Shown: positions 15,514 to 25,303 of the stretch, in pieces | Layout: the number at the start of each line of letters is the position of its first letter | How positions within the stretch are numbered: position 1 is the stretch's first letter | NCBI GenBank assembly: GCA_934597585.1 | Contig: CAKTSA010000002.1 | Coordinates: forward strand, 1 to 64,000 | Length of the DNA: 64,000 nucleotides | Reading direction: 5' to 3' | Source: an uncultured Oscillospiraceae bacterium | Lineage (GTDB): Bacteria > Bacillota > Clostridia > Oscillospirales > Oscillospiraceae | Notes under the pieces: generated by a model | Told to the model about the DNA's origin: nothing | Seen by the model: the letters and a program-made list of their open reading frames with translations, nothing else | The model's database searches: none | Translations under genes and position numbers: made by a program

Positions 15514-17565
15514 TTACTCGGCCTCGGCCAGAGCCTTGGCCTCGGCAATGGCCTTCTCCTGGGCCGCGGCGGGGCAATCCTCGTAGCGGACGAAGTTGAA
15601 GGTGAAGGTACCGCGGGACTGGGTCATGGAGCGCAGGTCGATGGCGTAGCTCATCATCTCGGCCATGGGGACTTCGGCCTCCAGCACCTGCTCGCCGTCG
15701 CCGGTGGGGTTCATGCCCATGACGCGGCCGCGGCGCTTGTTCAGGTCGCCCATCACGTCGCCCAGATAGCTGTCGGGGATGGTGACCTTCAGCTCGCCGA
15801 TGGGCTCCATCAGCACAGGCTTGGCCTCGGGCAGAGCGGCCTTGAAGGCCAGGTTGGCGGCCAGCTTGAAGGCGATTTCGGAGGAGTCCACGGGGTGGTA
15901 GGAGCCATCCACCAGGGTGGCCTTCAGGAACACCACGGGATAGCCGGCCAGCACACCGTGCAGGCAGCTCTCACGCAGGCCCTTTTCCACAGCGGGGAAG
16001 AAGTTCTTGGGCACGGAGCCGCCGAACACGTTCTCTTCAAAGATCATATCCTCCTGCTCGCTCTGGGGCTCGAAGATGATATGGACATCGCCGAACTGGC
16101 CGCTGCCGCCGGTCTGCTTCTTATAGCGGCCCTGCTTGCGGACGGTGCTGCGGATCTTCTCACGATAGGCGACGCGGGGGGTGCTCAGCTCGGAATCCAC
16201 GCCGAAGCGGGACTTCAGCTTGGCGCACAGCACGTCGATCTGGATATCACCGGCGCCGGAGATGACGGTCTGGTGGGTCTCGGCGTTGTTGGTGACGGAG
16301 AAGGTGGGATCCTCCTCGTTCAGCTTGTTCAGGCCGGTGCCCAGCTTCTCGATCTCCTGCTTGGTCTTGGGGGAGATGGCGCGCTCGTAGCAGGCGGGAG
16401 CGAAAGCCAGAGGCGCGAACTTGACGTAGGTCTTGGGCTCGCACAGGGTGTCGCCGGTCTTGACCTTGTCCATCTTGCCGATGGCGCCGATATCGCCGCA
16501 GCAGATCTCCTTGGTCTCCTCGCTCTTCTTGCCCTTCATGGTGTACAGACGGCCCAGCTTCTCGGTGTTGCCGGTGGTCATGTTGTACAGGGACATATCG
16601 CCGGTGACCTTGCCGCGGATGACCTTGATCATGGAGAACTTGCCGTACTGGTCGGAGATGGTCTTGAACACGAAGGCGGCGGTGGTGCCGTTGGGATCAT
16701 AGGCGACCTCGATGGCGTTGCCGTCGTCGTCCTGGGCAGCCTCGGCGGGCATGTCGGTGGCCACGGGAACCAGATCCACGATGGTCTGCATCAGCATATC
16801 AACGCCCATGCCGGTGACGGCGGAGCCGCACAGCACGGGGCAGACGGTACCCTCGCGGACACCGATCTTCAGACCCTTGGCCATATCCTCGGCGGACAGC
16901 TCCATGGTCTCGAAGAACTTCTCCATCAGCTCCTCGTCGGCGCCGGCGGCGGCTTCCATCAGCTCAGCGCGCAGGGCCTCCACCTCGTCGGCCATATCGC
17001 CGGGGATGGCGCACTCGCCCTTGGCGTCGTAGGCCTTGTTGTGCAGCAGGTCCACGATGACGGTGACAGCTTTGTTGGCGTCGGCCTTGGTGGCCACGAT
17101 GGGGGCGATGGCGGTGCCGAACTTGGCCTTGATGGCCTCGATGCAGCTGGCGTAGTCGGCGTTGGCCTCTTCCACGCGGTTGATGAACATCATGCGGGGC
17201 TTCTTGCCCAGCATCTTCCAGGTACGCTCCATACCCACGGACAGGCCGTCCTTGGCGTTGCCCACGATCACGGCGCACTCGGCGGCGCGAACGGCGCACA
17301 CAGCCTCGCCGGCGAAGTCGAAGTTGCCGGGGGCATCCATGACGTTGATCTTCTTACCCTTATACATGACGGGAGCAAAGGCCAGAGAGATAGAGATCTG
17401 GCGCTTGATCTCCTCGGCGTCGTAGTCGCAGGTGGTGTTGCCGTCAGCAGTCTTGCCCAGACGGTCGATACCCTTGGTCATGTAGAGCATCTGCTCCACC
17501 AGAGAGGTCTTGCCGGAGCCGCCGTGGCCCAGCAGGGCAATATTGCGAATGTCGTTTGCAGTCAT
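15514..17565 (-). CDS. EF-G-like translation GTPase
   Basis: A 683-residue protein with the domain order of elongation factor G. The P loop reads GHGGSGKTSL, not the AHVDHGKT of canonical EF-G, which marks the EF-G-like (EF-G2) subfamily whose precise role is unsettled. The DAPGN and NRVEEANADY blocks and the C-terminal domain IV/V (RRGRVMGMNPTGDGEQVLEAEVP) are present. I start it at the ATG at 17565 (MTANDIRN) preceded by GGGAG; 22 residues upstream are probably not translated. The 272 bases between this gene and the next contain only a terminator. Confidence 0.88.
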   Translation of the reverse strand: MTANDIRNIALLGHGGSGKTSLVEQMLYMTKGIDRLGKTADGNTTCDYDAEEIKRQISISLAFAPVMYKGKKINVMDAPGNFDFAGEAVCAVRAAECAVIVGNAKDGLSVGMERTWKMLGKKPRMMFINRVEEANADYASCIEAIKAKFGTAIAPIVATKADANKAVTVIVDLLHNKAYDAKGECAIPGDMADEVEALRAELMEAAAGADEELMEKFFETMELSAEDMAKGLKIGVREGTVCPVLCGSAVTGMGVDMLMQTIVDLVPVATDMPAEAAQDDDGNAIEVAYDPNGTTAAFVFKTISDQYGKFSMIKVIRGKVTGDMSLYNMTTGNTEKLGRLYTMKGKKSEETKEICCGDIGAIGKMDKVKTGDTLCEPKTYVKFAPLAFAPACYERAISPKTKQEIEKLGTGLNKLNEEDPTFSVTNNAETHQTVISGAGDIQIDVLCAKLKSRFGVDSELSTPRVAYREKIRSTVRKQGRYKKQTGGSGQFGDVHIIFEPQSEQEDMIFEENVFGGSVPKNFFPAVEKGLRESCLHGVLAGYPVVFLKATLVDGSYHPVDSSEIAFKLAANLAFKAALPEAKPVLMEPIGELKVTIPDSYLGDVMGDLNKRRGRVMGMNPTGDGEQVLEAEVPMAEMMSYAIDLRSMTQSRGTFTFNFVRYEDCPAAAQEKAIAEAKALAEAE

Positions 17566-17766
17566 AATGGTGTGTTCTCCCTTCAATTTGATCCAGCGCA
17601 CGGGCGCTGCCGCGCGCAATACGCTCAACATGACGATTATAGCTCACTTTTGCAAGTCTGACAACCTTTATTTTTAATATTTGTAGGAAAAATCCCGGTT
17701 CTCGCGGGAGATTTCGTCAACTTCCACAACACCCCTTCCCATTTTCTGGGCAGGTCGACCAGAGTC

Positions 17767-17796
17767 GAAAAGGAGCGGGCATTTGCCCGCTCCTTT
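17767..17796 (-). terminator. Terminator downstream of the membrane protein gene
   Basis: GAAAAGGAGCGGGC-ATTT-GCCCGCTCCTTTC; the minus-strand copy ends in a short U tract. Confidence 0.7.
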
Positions 17797-17837
17797 CATA
17801 GTGTCGTGATAGCAGCGCAGCCCTCTGCGCCGATCCA

Positions 17838-20027
17838 TCAAAACCGCTTCGCCGTTCCGCTCAGCAGCAACGTGGGCAGCAGCCACAGCGCCAGGAAGCC
17901 CAGCATATACAGCGGCGACAGCGTCCCGTAGCTGCCCACGGAGGTGAGATAGTACGTCAGCAGCAGTCCCACCGCCGCGCCCAGATAGCACAGCCACGTC
18001 CCGGCCCGGACGGCGCTGCGCAGCCGGCGGCTGCCGATGGCCGCCTCCGCCAGGGGCATGAGCCCCTCCCGGTAGATGACGGCGTTGGGCGCCTCGCCCT
18101 GCTGCTCCATCACGTCGGACAGGGCCAGCCGGGCAGAGACGTTGGGGTACACCGGCTTGCAGTCCATGCCGAACTTCCGCTTCAGAAGTCCCGGCGTCAC
18201 GTTGCCGCTGCGGACGGCCAGCACAGGCCGCAGCCCGGTGCGGCGCATGGCCCGCAGCGCCCAGTCCACATTGCGTGAGGGCTGGTATTTGATCACAAAG
18301 ATGGCCCCCAGCACACCGTCGATGGCCAGGAACACCCCCGTCTGCAGCTTCAGGTCGTGGGGCAGGGTCACCTTCTGTTTGCGCATGAAGTACGCGCTGC
18401 CCATGGCCACCGTCTCGCCCCGGATCATACCGGTGACGCCGCCCTCCTCGCAGAAGCGCAGGTCCTCCACCCGGGCGGAAAAGCCGCCCTCCGCCGCCAG
18501 CTGCTGGCGGAACAGGGGTGAGAGCTGGCTGTGTGCCGCCTGGGCCATACCCGCGGCGTAGGAGAGCATCTTCACCCGCTCCTCGCCGTAGACCTTATAG
18601 CCGTTGAAGGCCACCGTCCCGGTGGGAAACAGGTCGTTCTCCGTCACCACCAGCTGGCGGCTGCGGCTCAGGGCCGGCGCGCCGGCATAGCCCGCCAGTG
18701 CGCTGCCGCCCCGGGTCAGCCGGTGCTGCAGCCGCTGCAGGGGCAGCGCCGCCGTCAGCGGCAGGGACAGGGGCAGCGCCACCGTCAGGTGGGCCGACCA
18801 GACCCACAGGAATTGCTCCATACACTGGTTGGTCAGGCACACCACGGCGGCAAGCACCGTGGCGGCGCTCAGCAGCAGCGGCGTCAGATACCACTGCCAG
18901 CGGCGGGCGGGATCCGGCTTGTCCGTCATGCGGTAAAAGCCCGCCAGCCGCCCCTTCTGCTTGCAGATGCCCGCGTCTGTGACAGAGGCCACATAGGGCG
19001 GCTCGCCGCCCACATTCACCAGCTGGAACGCCTCCCGCCGGGTCTCGGCGTCCAGCAGCAGGGCCCACTGCTCCATCCATATCAGCACCGCCGTAGTGGC
19101 GGCATAGGGCACGTGGCCATCCCGGGTGACCGCCGCGGACAGAACGCCGCCGAGGGTCACCACAAGCGTCAGCAGCAGTGCGCCGAAGGCGCCGGTCACA
19201 TGGTGATCTCTCAATTCCCGCAGGGCGTGCTTCCACACGTCCCCCGCCAGCAGGGCTGCCAGCAGCAGCACGCCCACCGGCACGCAGGTGCGCAGCATGG
19301 CGTTTTCCATCCACGCCGCAGGCATGTAGCCCAGACCGTCCAGCACCGCCAGCGCCATCAGCGCCGCCACCGGGAAAGTCAGGACTGTCAGCGCCCGGCG
19401 CATATGCTTCACCCGGCGCTTCTCCGCCCGGAATGCCTCGTCGCTGTCCGGCTCCGGCTCCAGGGGTTCCGGCTCCGGCGCGGGGCGCTCCGGCTCGGCC
19501 CACAGCTGCTCCGTATCCTGCCGCCGGGTCCGGCGGCGGCTGCGGCGGCGGTCCATCAGGCCCTGCAGCCGCTCCCGCAGGGTAGGCGGCTCCTCCAGGA
19601 TGCCGTCGTCATTCTCCGCCAGCACGGCGTCCACCGTGTCGTACATCATACTTTTCAGCGACACGCGGTCCGGCGGCAGCTCCTCCTCCGGCTCCGGCGG
19701 CGGGACAGGCGGCGTATAGGGCTTCTCCGCCGTCTTCCGGCGGATCACGGGATACTCCGCCGTGTCGCCCTTCCTGGCCTTTTTCCGGCGCTTTTTCTCC
19801 GGCCGTGGCAGCTCTGTGGTGATCTCTTCCGGTTCGGGAGAGACCTCCGGCGCAGGTTCTGGTTCCGGCGCGGACACGGGAGCCGGTACAGGCTCCGGGG
19901 CAGGCTCTTCCGTCTGCACAGGCTGACGCCCACCCTTGCCGTACTCGGCCAGGATGTCCTCCAGCGAATACACCTCTTCTTCCGGAACAGGCGGCATATG
20001 GAGTTGTTGGTCGTCTTGTCTGCCCAT
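17838..20027 (-). CDS. Membrane protein resembling a catalytically dead P-type ATPase
   Basis: A 729-residue protein. Residues 1-210 are cytosolic, rich in Pro, Glu and Arg. Several helices follow (from about residue 215), then a soluble region, then two C-terminal helices. The soluble part tracks P-type ATPase P and N domains: a segment VTENDLFPTGTVAFNG sits where the phosphorylation loop (DKTGTLT-G) is expected, followed by AAGMAQAAHSQLSPL, GVTGMIRGETVAMGS and AIDGVLGAIFVIKYQPSRNVDWALRAM-like blocks. The catalytic aspartate and lysine are missing, so pumping is unlikely. I know of no named family. The gene lies 17 bases behind rlmB and shares its direction. Confidence 0.6.
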   Translation of the reverse strand: MGRQDDQQLHMPPVPEEEVYSLEDILAEYGKGGRQPVQTEEPAPEPVPAPVSAPEPEPAPEVSPEPEEITTELPRPEKKRRKKARKGDTAEYPVIRRKTAEKPYTPPVPPPEPEEELPPDRVSLKSMMYDTVDAVLAENDDGILEEPPTLRERLQGLMDRRRSRRRTRRQDTEQLWAEPERPAPEPEPLEPEPDSDEAFRAEKRRVKHMRRALTVLTFPVAALMALAVLDGLGYMPAAWMENAMLRTCVPVGVLLLAALLAGDVWKHALRELRDHHVTGAFGALLLTLVVTLGGVLSAAVTRDGHVPYAATTAVLIWMEQWALLLDAETRREAFQLVNVGGEPPYVASVTDAGICKQKGRLAGFYRMTDKPDPARRWQWYLTPLLLSAATVLAAVVCLTNQCMEQFLWVWSAHLTVALPLSLPLTAALPLQRLQHRLTRGGSALAGYAGAPALSRSRQLVVTENDLFPTGTVAFNGYKVYGEERVKMLSYAAGMAQAAHSQLSPLFRQQLAAEGGFSARVEDLRFCEEGGVTGMIRGETVAMGSAYFMRKQKVTLPHDLKLQTGVFLAIDGVLGAIFVIKYQPSRNVDWALRAMRRTGLRPVLAVRSGNVTPGLLKRKFGMDCKPVYPNVSARLALSDVMEQQGEAPNAVIYREGLMPLAEAAIGSRRLRSAVRAGTWLCYLGAAVGLLLTYYLTSVGSYGTLSPLYMLGFLALWLLPTLLLSGTAKRF

Positions 20028-20043
20028 GGATGTCTCGTTTCGT

Positions 20044-20826
20044 TTAACTCCGCTGGCGCACTGCCTCGTACAGCAGGATGGCCGCCGCAGCGGAGGCGTT
20101 CAGGGAGGATATCTGCCCCTTCATGGGGATGCTCACCAGAAAATCGCAGTTTTCCGCCACCAGGCGGGTCATGCCGTCGCCCTCGGACCCGATGACGATG
20201 GCGGCAGGGCCCTTCAGGTCGGCGTTGTACAGGGTGGTGTTGCCGTCGGCGGCGGTGCCGAACACCCACACGCCCTGCTTCTTCAGATCCTTCAGCAGGG
20301 ACGGAATGTTGGCCACCCGGGCCACCGGCATATAGCTGACCGCACCCGCCGACGTCTTGGCCACAATGGCCGTCAGTCCTGCGCTGCGGCGCTTGGGGAT
20401 GATGACGCCGTGGGCCCCGGCACACTCGGCCGTCCGCAGGATGGCCCCCAGGTTGTGGGGATCGGAGATCTCGTCGCAGATCACCAGCAGCGGGGCCTCC
20501 CCCCTGTCGGCAGCCCGCTGCAGGATGCTCTCCACCGTCACATACTCCCGGACGGCGGCCAGGGCGATGACGCCCTGGTGGGCGTGGGTGCGGGACATGG
20601 CGTCCAGCTTCCGCCGGTCGGCCTCCACCACCACGACGCCGGCGGCCCGGGCCTTGGAGGCGATGTGCCCCAGGGTCTTGTCGGTCTCGCCCTTGGCCAG
20701 ATAGATCTTGTCGATGGCCGTTCCGGCCCGCAGCGCCTCGATGACCGCGTTGCGGCCCTCGACCATCCCGTCGGCCTCTGCCTCCGCCACGGGGCGGCGC
20801 TTGGGCGCGGTAGTCTGTTCGTTCAT
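20044..20826 (-). CDS. rlmB: 23S rRNA 2'-O-ribose methyltransferase RlmB (TrmH/SpoU family)
   Basis: A 260-residue SPOUT methyltransferase. The N-terminal L30e-like substrate domain (EGRNAVIEALRAGTAIDKIYL) is followed by the knotted SAM domain with DPHNLGAILRTAECAG, GSEGDGMTRL and SIPMKGQISSLNASAAAAILLYE, the three family motifs. GGAGGAAG precedes the ATG. RlmB methylates a guanosine of 23S rRNA in E. coli; the homolog in Clostridia may differ in target. Another family member lies at 60326-61150. Confidence 0.85.
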   Translation of the reverse strand: MNEQTTAPKRRPVAEAEADGMVEGRNAVIEALRAGTAIDKIYLAKGETDKTLGHIASKARAAGVVVVEADRRKLDAMSRTHAHQGVIALAAVREYVTVESILQRAADRGEAPLLVICDEISDPHNLGAILRTAECAGAHGVIIPKRRSAGLTAIVAKTSAGAVSYMPVARVANIPSLLKDLKKQGVWVFGTAADGNTTLYNADLKGPAAIVIGSEGDGMTRLVAENCDFLVSIPMKGQISSLNASAAAAILLYEAVRQRS

Positions 20827-21018
20827 AAAAAGCTTCCTCCGTCAGTTGATACCAATACAGCATTGATTATACCATACCTTTTCCGCAAGGGAAAGCTCGA
20901 TTCATAGAAATTTTACAGAAAAACCGCCAACGTGCCGCTTGTGAGACTTGACCCTTTGTGTTATACTGGCATGTATACTCCGCATTCAGAATACTTCCGC
21001 TCTTCCAAGGAGGGTTTT

Positions 21019-23175
21019 ATGGCAGATAACAACAATAACCGCAACAACAAGAACAACAAGAACAACAAAAACAGCAACCGCCTGCGGGGCATCCTGACGC
21101 TGGTGGCCTGGGCCGTGGTGCTGACAGTGGCCATGAACTACATCAGCGCCTACTCCGGCAACACCGCCAACAAGACCTCCAGCCACGAGATCAAGTACAG
21201 CCAGATGATCGAGATGGTGGAAAAGGACCAGGTGGAGGAGATCCTCTTCAAGGACAGCACCATCTACATCACCCCGGTAGAGGGCTATACCTACACGGAA
21301 GAGGCCAAGGAAAACAGCACCCAGGAGCCCAAGAGCTATACCCAGTCCAAGGATTCCAAGCTGACCCTCTACACCGCCCAGCTGTCCGACAGTCAGCTGC
21401 TGCCCCTGCTGAAAGAGCACGATGTGGCCTACACCGGCTACTATAAGGCGGAGATGAACCCGGTGCTGGTGTTCATGGCCAGCTATGTGCTGCCCATTAT
21501 CATCATGGTGGGCCTGTTCATGCTGGTGATGCGCATCCTCAGCAAGTCCGGCGGCGGCGGTTTCGGCGGCATCGGCAACGTGGGCAAGTCCAACGCCAAG
21601 GTCTATATGGAGAAATCCACCGGCGTCACCTTCAAGGACGTGGCCGGCCAGGACGAGGCCAAGGAATCCCTGGAGGAGATCATCGACTTCCTCCACAACC
21701 CCGGTAAATACACCGCCATCGGCGCCAAGCTGCCCAAGGGCGCGCTGCTGGTGGGCTCTCCCGGTACCGGCAAGACCCTGCTGGCCAAGGCCGTGGCCGG
21801 CGAGGCGGGCGTCCCCTTCTTCTCCATCTCCGGCTCCGGCTTTGTGGAGATGTTCGTGGGCGTAGGCGCCAGCCGTGTCCGCGACCTGTTCAAGGAGGCC
21901 GCCAAGGTGGCCCCCTGCATCATCTTCATCGACGAGATCGACGCCATCGGCAAAACCCGCGACAGCCGCTTCGGCGGCGGCAACGACGAGCGGGAGCAGA
22001 CCTTGAACCAGCTGCTGGCCGAGATGGACGGCTTTGACCCCAGCAAGGGCATCATCGTCCTGGCCGCCACCAACCGTCCGGAGGTACTGGACAAGGCGCT
22101 GCTGCGTCCCGGCCGGTTTGACCGCCGCATCACCGTGGACCGTCCCAACCTGGCGGGCCGTCTGGCCACCCTGCAGGTCCACACCCGCAACATCAAGCTG
22201 GCAGAGGACGTCAACCTGGAGAAGATCGCCCAGGCCACCGCCGGCTGCGTGGGCGCAGACCTGGCCAACCTGGTGAACGAGGCCGCCCTGCGGGCCGTCC
22301 GCAAGGGCCGCCGCGCCGTGAATCAGAACGACCTGCTGGTGTCCTTTGAGCTGGTCATCGCCGGCAGCGAGAAAAAAGGCACCGTCATCACCGAGCAGGA
22401 AAAGCGCATCATCGCCTATCACGAGGTGGGTCACGCCCTGGTGGCCGCCAAGCAGAAAAACGCCCAGCCCGTCAGCAAGATCACCATCGTGCCCCACACC
22501 CAGGGCGCCCTGGGCTATACGCTGCACCTGCCGGAGGAGGAGAAATTCCTCATGTCCAAGGAGGACATTCTGGCGGAGATCCGCACCCTGCTGGCAGGCC
22601 GCTCCAGCGAGGAGATCGTCTGCCACACCATGACCTCCGGCGCCGCCAACGACATCGAGCGGGCCACGGAAATGGCCCGCAACCTGGTGGCCCGCTTCGG
22701 CATGTGCGACGAGTTCGACATGATGGCCCTGGGCACGGTCCAGAGTCAGTATCTGGACGGCGGCTACTCCATGACCTGCGCCCAGGAGACCTACGCCGCC
22801 GCCGACCGGGAGACCATCAAGATCATCCGCCAGTGCCACAAGGAGGCCAAGGAGATCCTGGAGGCCAACCGCGAGCTGCTGGACAAGATCGCCGCCTACC
22901 TGCTGAAGAAGGAAACCATCACTGGCCAGGAGATGATGGCTATCATCGAGGGCCGGGACCCCGAGACCGTGGACAACTACGGCGCCACCCGCGAGCCGGA
23001 GCAGAAGCTCTTCCGCCCCAGCGTGCCGGAGACCATCGAGGCGCCCGCCAAGCACATCAACATCGTCTCCCAGCCCATCCCCATGCCGGACTTTGACGAA
23101 AAGCCCGCCCAGGATGAGCCCGCCGACGACAAGCCCGCTGATGACGAAGCGGACTCCTCCGACCAGCAGCAATAA
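21019..23175 (+). CDS. ftsH: ATP-dependent zinc metalloprotease FtsH
   Basis: A 718-residue membrane AAA+ protease. An Asn/Lys-rich tail is followed by a membrane helix near residues 28-48, a periplasmic-type loop and a second helix ([18 protein letters not shown]). The AAA+ domain has [30 protein letters not shown] and the second region of homology [20 protein letters not shown]. The zinc protease motif is HEVGHALVA. The C-terminus is a long acidic, Pro/Asp-rich tail. The ATG at 21019 is chosen because AAGGAGGG lies just before it and the poly-Asn start fits; upstream codons are leader. It degrades misfolded membrane proteins. Confidence 0.95.
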   Translation: MADNNNNRNNKNNKNNKNSNRLRGILTLVAWAVVLTVAMNYISAYSGNTANKTSSHEIKYSQMIEMVEKDQVEEILFKDSTIYITPVEGYTYTEEAKENSTQEPKSYTQSKDSKLTLYTAQLSDSQLLPLLKEHDVAYTGYYKAEMNPVLVFMASYVLPIIIMVGLFMLVMRILSKSGGGGFGGIGNVGKSNAKVYMEKSTGVTFKDVAGQDEAKESLEEIIDFLHNPGKYTAIGAKLPKGALLVGSPGTGKTLLAKAVAGEAGVPFFSISGSGFVEMFVGVGASRVRDLFKEAAKVAPCIIFIDEIDAIGKTRDSRFGGGNDEREQTLNQLLAEMDGFDPSKGIIVLAATNRPEVLDKALLRPGRFDRRITVDRPNLAGRLATLQVHTRNIKLAEDVNLEKIAQATAGCVGADLANLVNEAALRAVRKGRRAVNQNDLLVSFELVIAGSEKKGTVITEQEKRIIAYHEVGHALVAAKQKNAQPVSKITIVPHTQGALGYTLHLPEEEKFLMSKEDILAEIRTLLAGRSSEEIVCHTMTSGAANDIERATEMARNLVARFGMCDEFDMMALGTVQSQYLDGGYSMTCAQETYAAADRETIKIIRQCHKEAKEILEANRELLDKIAAYLLKKETITGQEMMAIIEGRDPETVDNYGATREPEQKLFRPSVPETIEAPAKHINIVSQPIPMPDFDEKPAQDEPADDKPADDEADSSDQQQ

Positions 23176-23196
23176 GCGCTTCCCCATAACCCTTCA

Positions 23197-23231
23197 GCAC
23201 CGGCATCCCCCGAGAGGAGGATGCCGGTGCT
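23197..23231 (+). terminator. Terminator of ftsH
   Basis: AGCACCGGCATCC...GGATGCCGGTGCT followed by TCTTTC; ends ftsH and probably also the facing DUF11 gene. Confidence 0.8.
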
Positions 23232-23262
23232 TCTTTCTGGCTCTGCCGCGTGAAGCTGTCCC

Positions 23263-24117
23263 TTACAGCGTTCCGGAGATCACCAGCTGCGCGGTGCCGG
23301 GGTCCACGGCGAACACGCCGGTGGCCGCGTCCTGGGTAAAGGTGGCGGCAGGTACCGTCAGCGCCCCCACCACGGTGGCGAAGGCACCGGTGGCCGCGTC
23401 GTAGGTGTAGTGGACGCCCTCGGTCCACACCGCACCGTTGAAACGCACCGTCAGGTCCTTCAGCACAGGGTCGAACGTGTCGGTGATCACCAGCTCATCC
23501 CCCGCGTCGGCGGCGGTGTTGCCCTGGTTCTGCAGCGTCAGCGTATAGGTCAGGGTGCCGTTCTCCGCCACCGCGGTGGGGCACAGGCTCTTGCTGATGG
23601 ACAGCCGGGGCGCGGTGGAGGCGTTGATGGTCTCCGTGGCGGTGACAGGGGCGGCCAGCCCGCCGCCGGTGATGGTAGCGGTGTTGGTGATGCTGTCCTC
23701 CACCCCCAGGGGCGCATACTCGTTGACGGCGGCGGAGTAGATCAGCATGGCGCTGCCGCCTGCCGGAATGCTGATGCCGGTGATGGTCAGCGGCGCGGTG
23801 GCGGCCACAGTGGGCGTGGCCTGCAGCGCCCCGTTGACGTAGTACAGCAGCGACCCCACCGCGTAGGTCATGGGGTACAGCGTGTTCTCGCCGAAGGTAT
23901 AGCTGCCCAGCGTGTCGGTGACCGTCAGGCCCGTCAGTGCCGCCGCGCCGGAATTCACCAGCGACAGGGCAAAGGTCTTGACGCCCCCGGCCACATAGGT
24001 CTCATCGGCGGCGGTCTTTGTGGCGGTCAGCACCTCCACCAGCTCACCCACCGCAATGTTGGAAAGGGTGGTGATGCCATTGTAGGACAGCGCCGCCTGG
24101 TTGGTAATGGTTGCCAT
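23263..24117 (-). CDS. DUF11 repeat protein without signal peptide
   Basis: A 284-residue Thr, Ala and Val-rich beta protein. Two repeats of the DUF11 type are visible (about residues 30-140 and 165-260), each with the pattern T...L.N.G...ATGLTVTDTL-like. No signal peptide, sortase motif or membrane helix is visible, although most DUF11 proteins are surface-exposed. GGAGG precedes the ATG. Related stand-alone DUF11 proteins occur in Clostridia, where an envelope or spore-coat role has been suggested; I cannot confirm that here. Confidence 0.65.
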   Translation of the reverse strand: MATITNQAALSYNGITTLSNIAVGELVEVLTATKTAADETYVAGGVKTFALSLVNSGAAALTGLTVTDTLGSYTFGENTLYPMTYAVGSLLYYVNGALQATPTVAATAPLTITGISIPAGGSAMLIYSAAVNEYAPLGVEDSITNTATITGGGLAAPVTATETINASTAPRLSISKSLCPTAVAENGTLTYTLTLQNQGNTAADAGDELVITDTFDPVLKDLTVRFNGAVWTEGVHYTYDAATGAFATVVGALTVPAATFTQDAATGVFAVDPGTAQLVISGTL

Positions 24118-24165
24118 GGCAAACCTCCTGAAGAAAGCAGATTACGCCGCGGCGGCTGAAAACAG

Positions 24166-24317
24166 CACACCGCCCGCGTTCCATTCTATGTGGAAACCGC
24201 AGGCGGTGTGTTTGCGTGTCTTGGAGTGATTTCGTAGGGGGCGATGCCCTCATCGCCCCGCCGTTTATCGAAAAGCTTTCATAACCCGTGCGGGCCGATG
24301 TGGGCATCGGCCCCTAC
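24166..24317. repeat. Hairpin and REP-like dispersed repeat pair
   Basis: Bases 24166-24215 form a hairpin (ACACCGCC...GGCGGTGT). Bases 24234-24317 hold two palindromic modules facing each other: GTAGGGGGCGATGCCCTCAT... and ...GGGCCGATGTGGGCATCGG. Close relatives of these modules recur at 47729-47871 and 61181-61206. No gene is visible between 24118 and 24351. Confidence 0.65.
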
Positions 24318-24351
24318 ACAAAATCGCTTGTCAGATTTCATGCCAGCATGT

Positions 24352-24522
24352 CTACTGCCTCCGTGCCGTCAGATACTCATCCCCCGGCCGCCAGTAGGGG
24401 CACTGGGCGCTCTGGTTGGACAAAAACCGCACCATCTCGTCCTCGTCCAGGTCCATCTCGCAGATATAGTCGTCATAGTCCTCGTCATAGCTGTAAAACA
24501 CACAGCTCTCGCACTTATCCAC
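24352..24522 (-). CDS. Small Cys-rich acidic protein (DUF6472-like)
   Basis: A 56-residue protein, MDKCESCVFYSYDEDYDDYICE..., with CxxC, a third cysteine in YICEMDLDEDE and a fourth in QCPYW, so it likely binds zinc. The pattern resembles DUF6472 proteins of Clostridia. I choose the GTG at 24522, 8 bases after GAGAGGGGG, over the ATG nine codons upstream that lacks a ribosome site. It lies 57 bases after the SSB-like gene on the same strand. Function unknown. Confidence 0.65.
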   Translation of the reverse strand: MDKCESCVFYSYDEDYDDYICEMDLDEDEMVRFLSNQSAQCPYWRPGDEYLTARRQ

Positions 24523-24578
24523 ATGCGCCGCCCCCTCTCTGCCGTCCATTATACGGCGGCGGGGGCCGGTGCGTCAAG

Positions 24579-25193
24579 TCAGAACAGAAACTCCTCCAGC
24601 TCCGCCGGCCGCATGATGGACACCTCGTAGGCGGTGCGCTCCGTGGTGACGCCGTCCTCCGTCTTGGCGTATGTACGGCTCTGCACCCTGCCCTCGATGG
24701 TCAGCCGGTCGCCGGTGGTCATGGCCGCCGTCTGCTGGGCCACCGCCCCCCAGGCAATGCAGGGCAGATAGTCCGCCCGTCCGTACCGGCGGTTCACCGC
24801 CAGGATGATGTCGCTGATCTCCCGCCCCAGGGGCGTCCGCCGCAGCACCGGCGGCTTGCACAGCACGCCGGACAGCTGGATCAGGTTGAAGGGCGTGTCC
24901 CCGCCCCTCTCCAGCACGTGGGCAAACACGGAGATCACCAGACGGCTGCCCTGTCCGCTCTTGTTGTTGAAGGATCGCAGCTGCCCCCGGACGGTGACGG
25001 TGTCCCCCTCCCGGATGTCGGCGCTCTCCAGCAGCGGCTGGGCGGCCATGACCGTCAGCTTGTCCGCAAGGCCGCTGAGCCGCTCCACCGCCAGCGTGAA
25101 TTTGTAGAAAGAGACTCCATGGTTCACATGGCTCAGCGCCGGCGCGCTGTCCACCGTGCCGCAAAGCTGCACGCGGTTGAAATTGTTGTCCAT
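24579..25193 (-). CDS. Tandem OB-fold single-strand DNA-binding protein paralog
   Basis: A 204-residue protein built from two SSB-like OB folds: residues about 5-100 (NRVQLCGTVDSAPALS...) and about 105-198 (NLIQLSGVLCKPPVLR...). Each begins with the strand pattern of SSB. There is no acidic C-terminal tail ending in DIPF, which canonical SSB uses to recruit partners. That makes it a paralog, not the housekeeping SSB. Single-strand DNA binding is inferred from the fold. Confidence 0.7.
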   Translation of the reverse strand: MDNNFNRVQLCGTVDSAPALSHVNHGVSFYKFTLAVERLSGLADKLTVMAAQPLLESADIREGDTVTVRGQLRSFNNKSGQGSRLVISVFAHVLERGGDTPFNLIQLSGVLCKPPVLRRTPLGREISDIILAVNRRYGRADYLPCIAWGAVAQQTAAMTTGDRLTIEGRVQSRTYAKTEDGVTTERTAYEVSIMRPAELEEFLF

Positions 25194-25303
25194 ACGATGT
25201 CCACCTCGTTTGTTGATATGCCACAGCCTATGCGCCGCCGGAAAAGAATATGCTTTTCAAACGGCGGAAACTATGGCATAATACCAGCAAAGGAGTGATG
25301 ACC

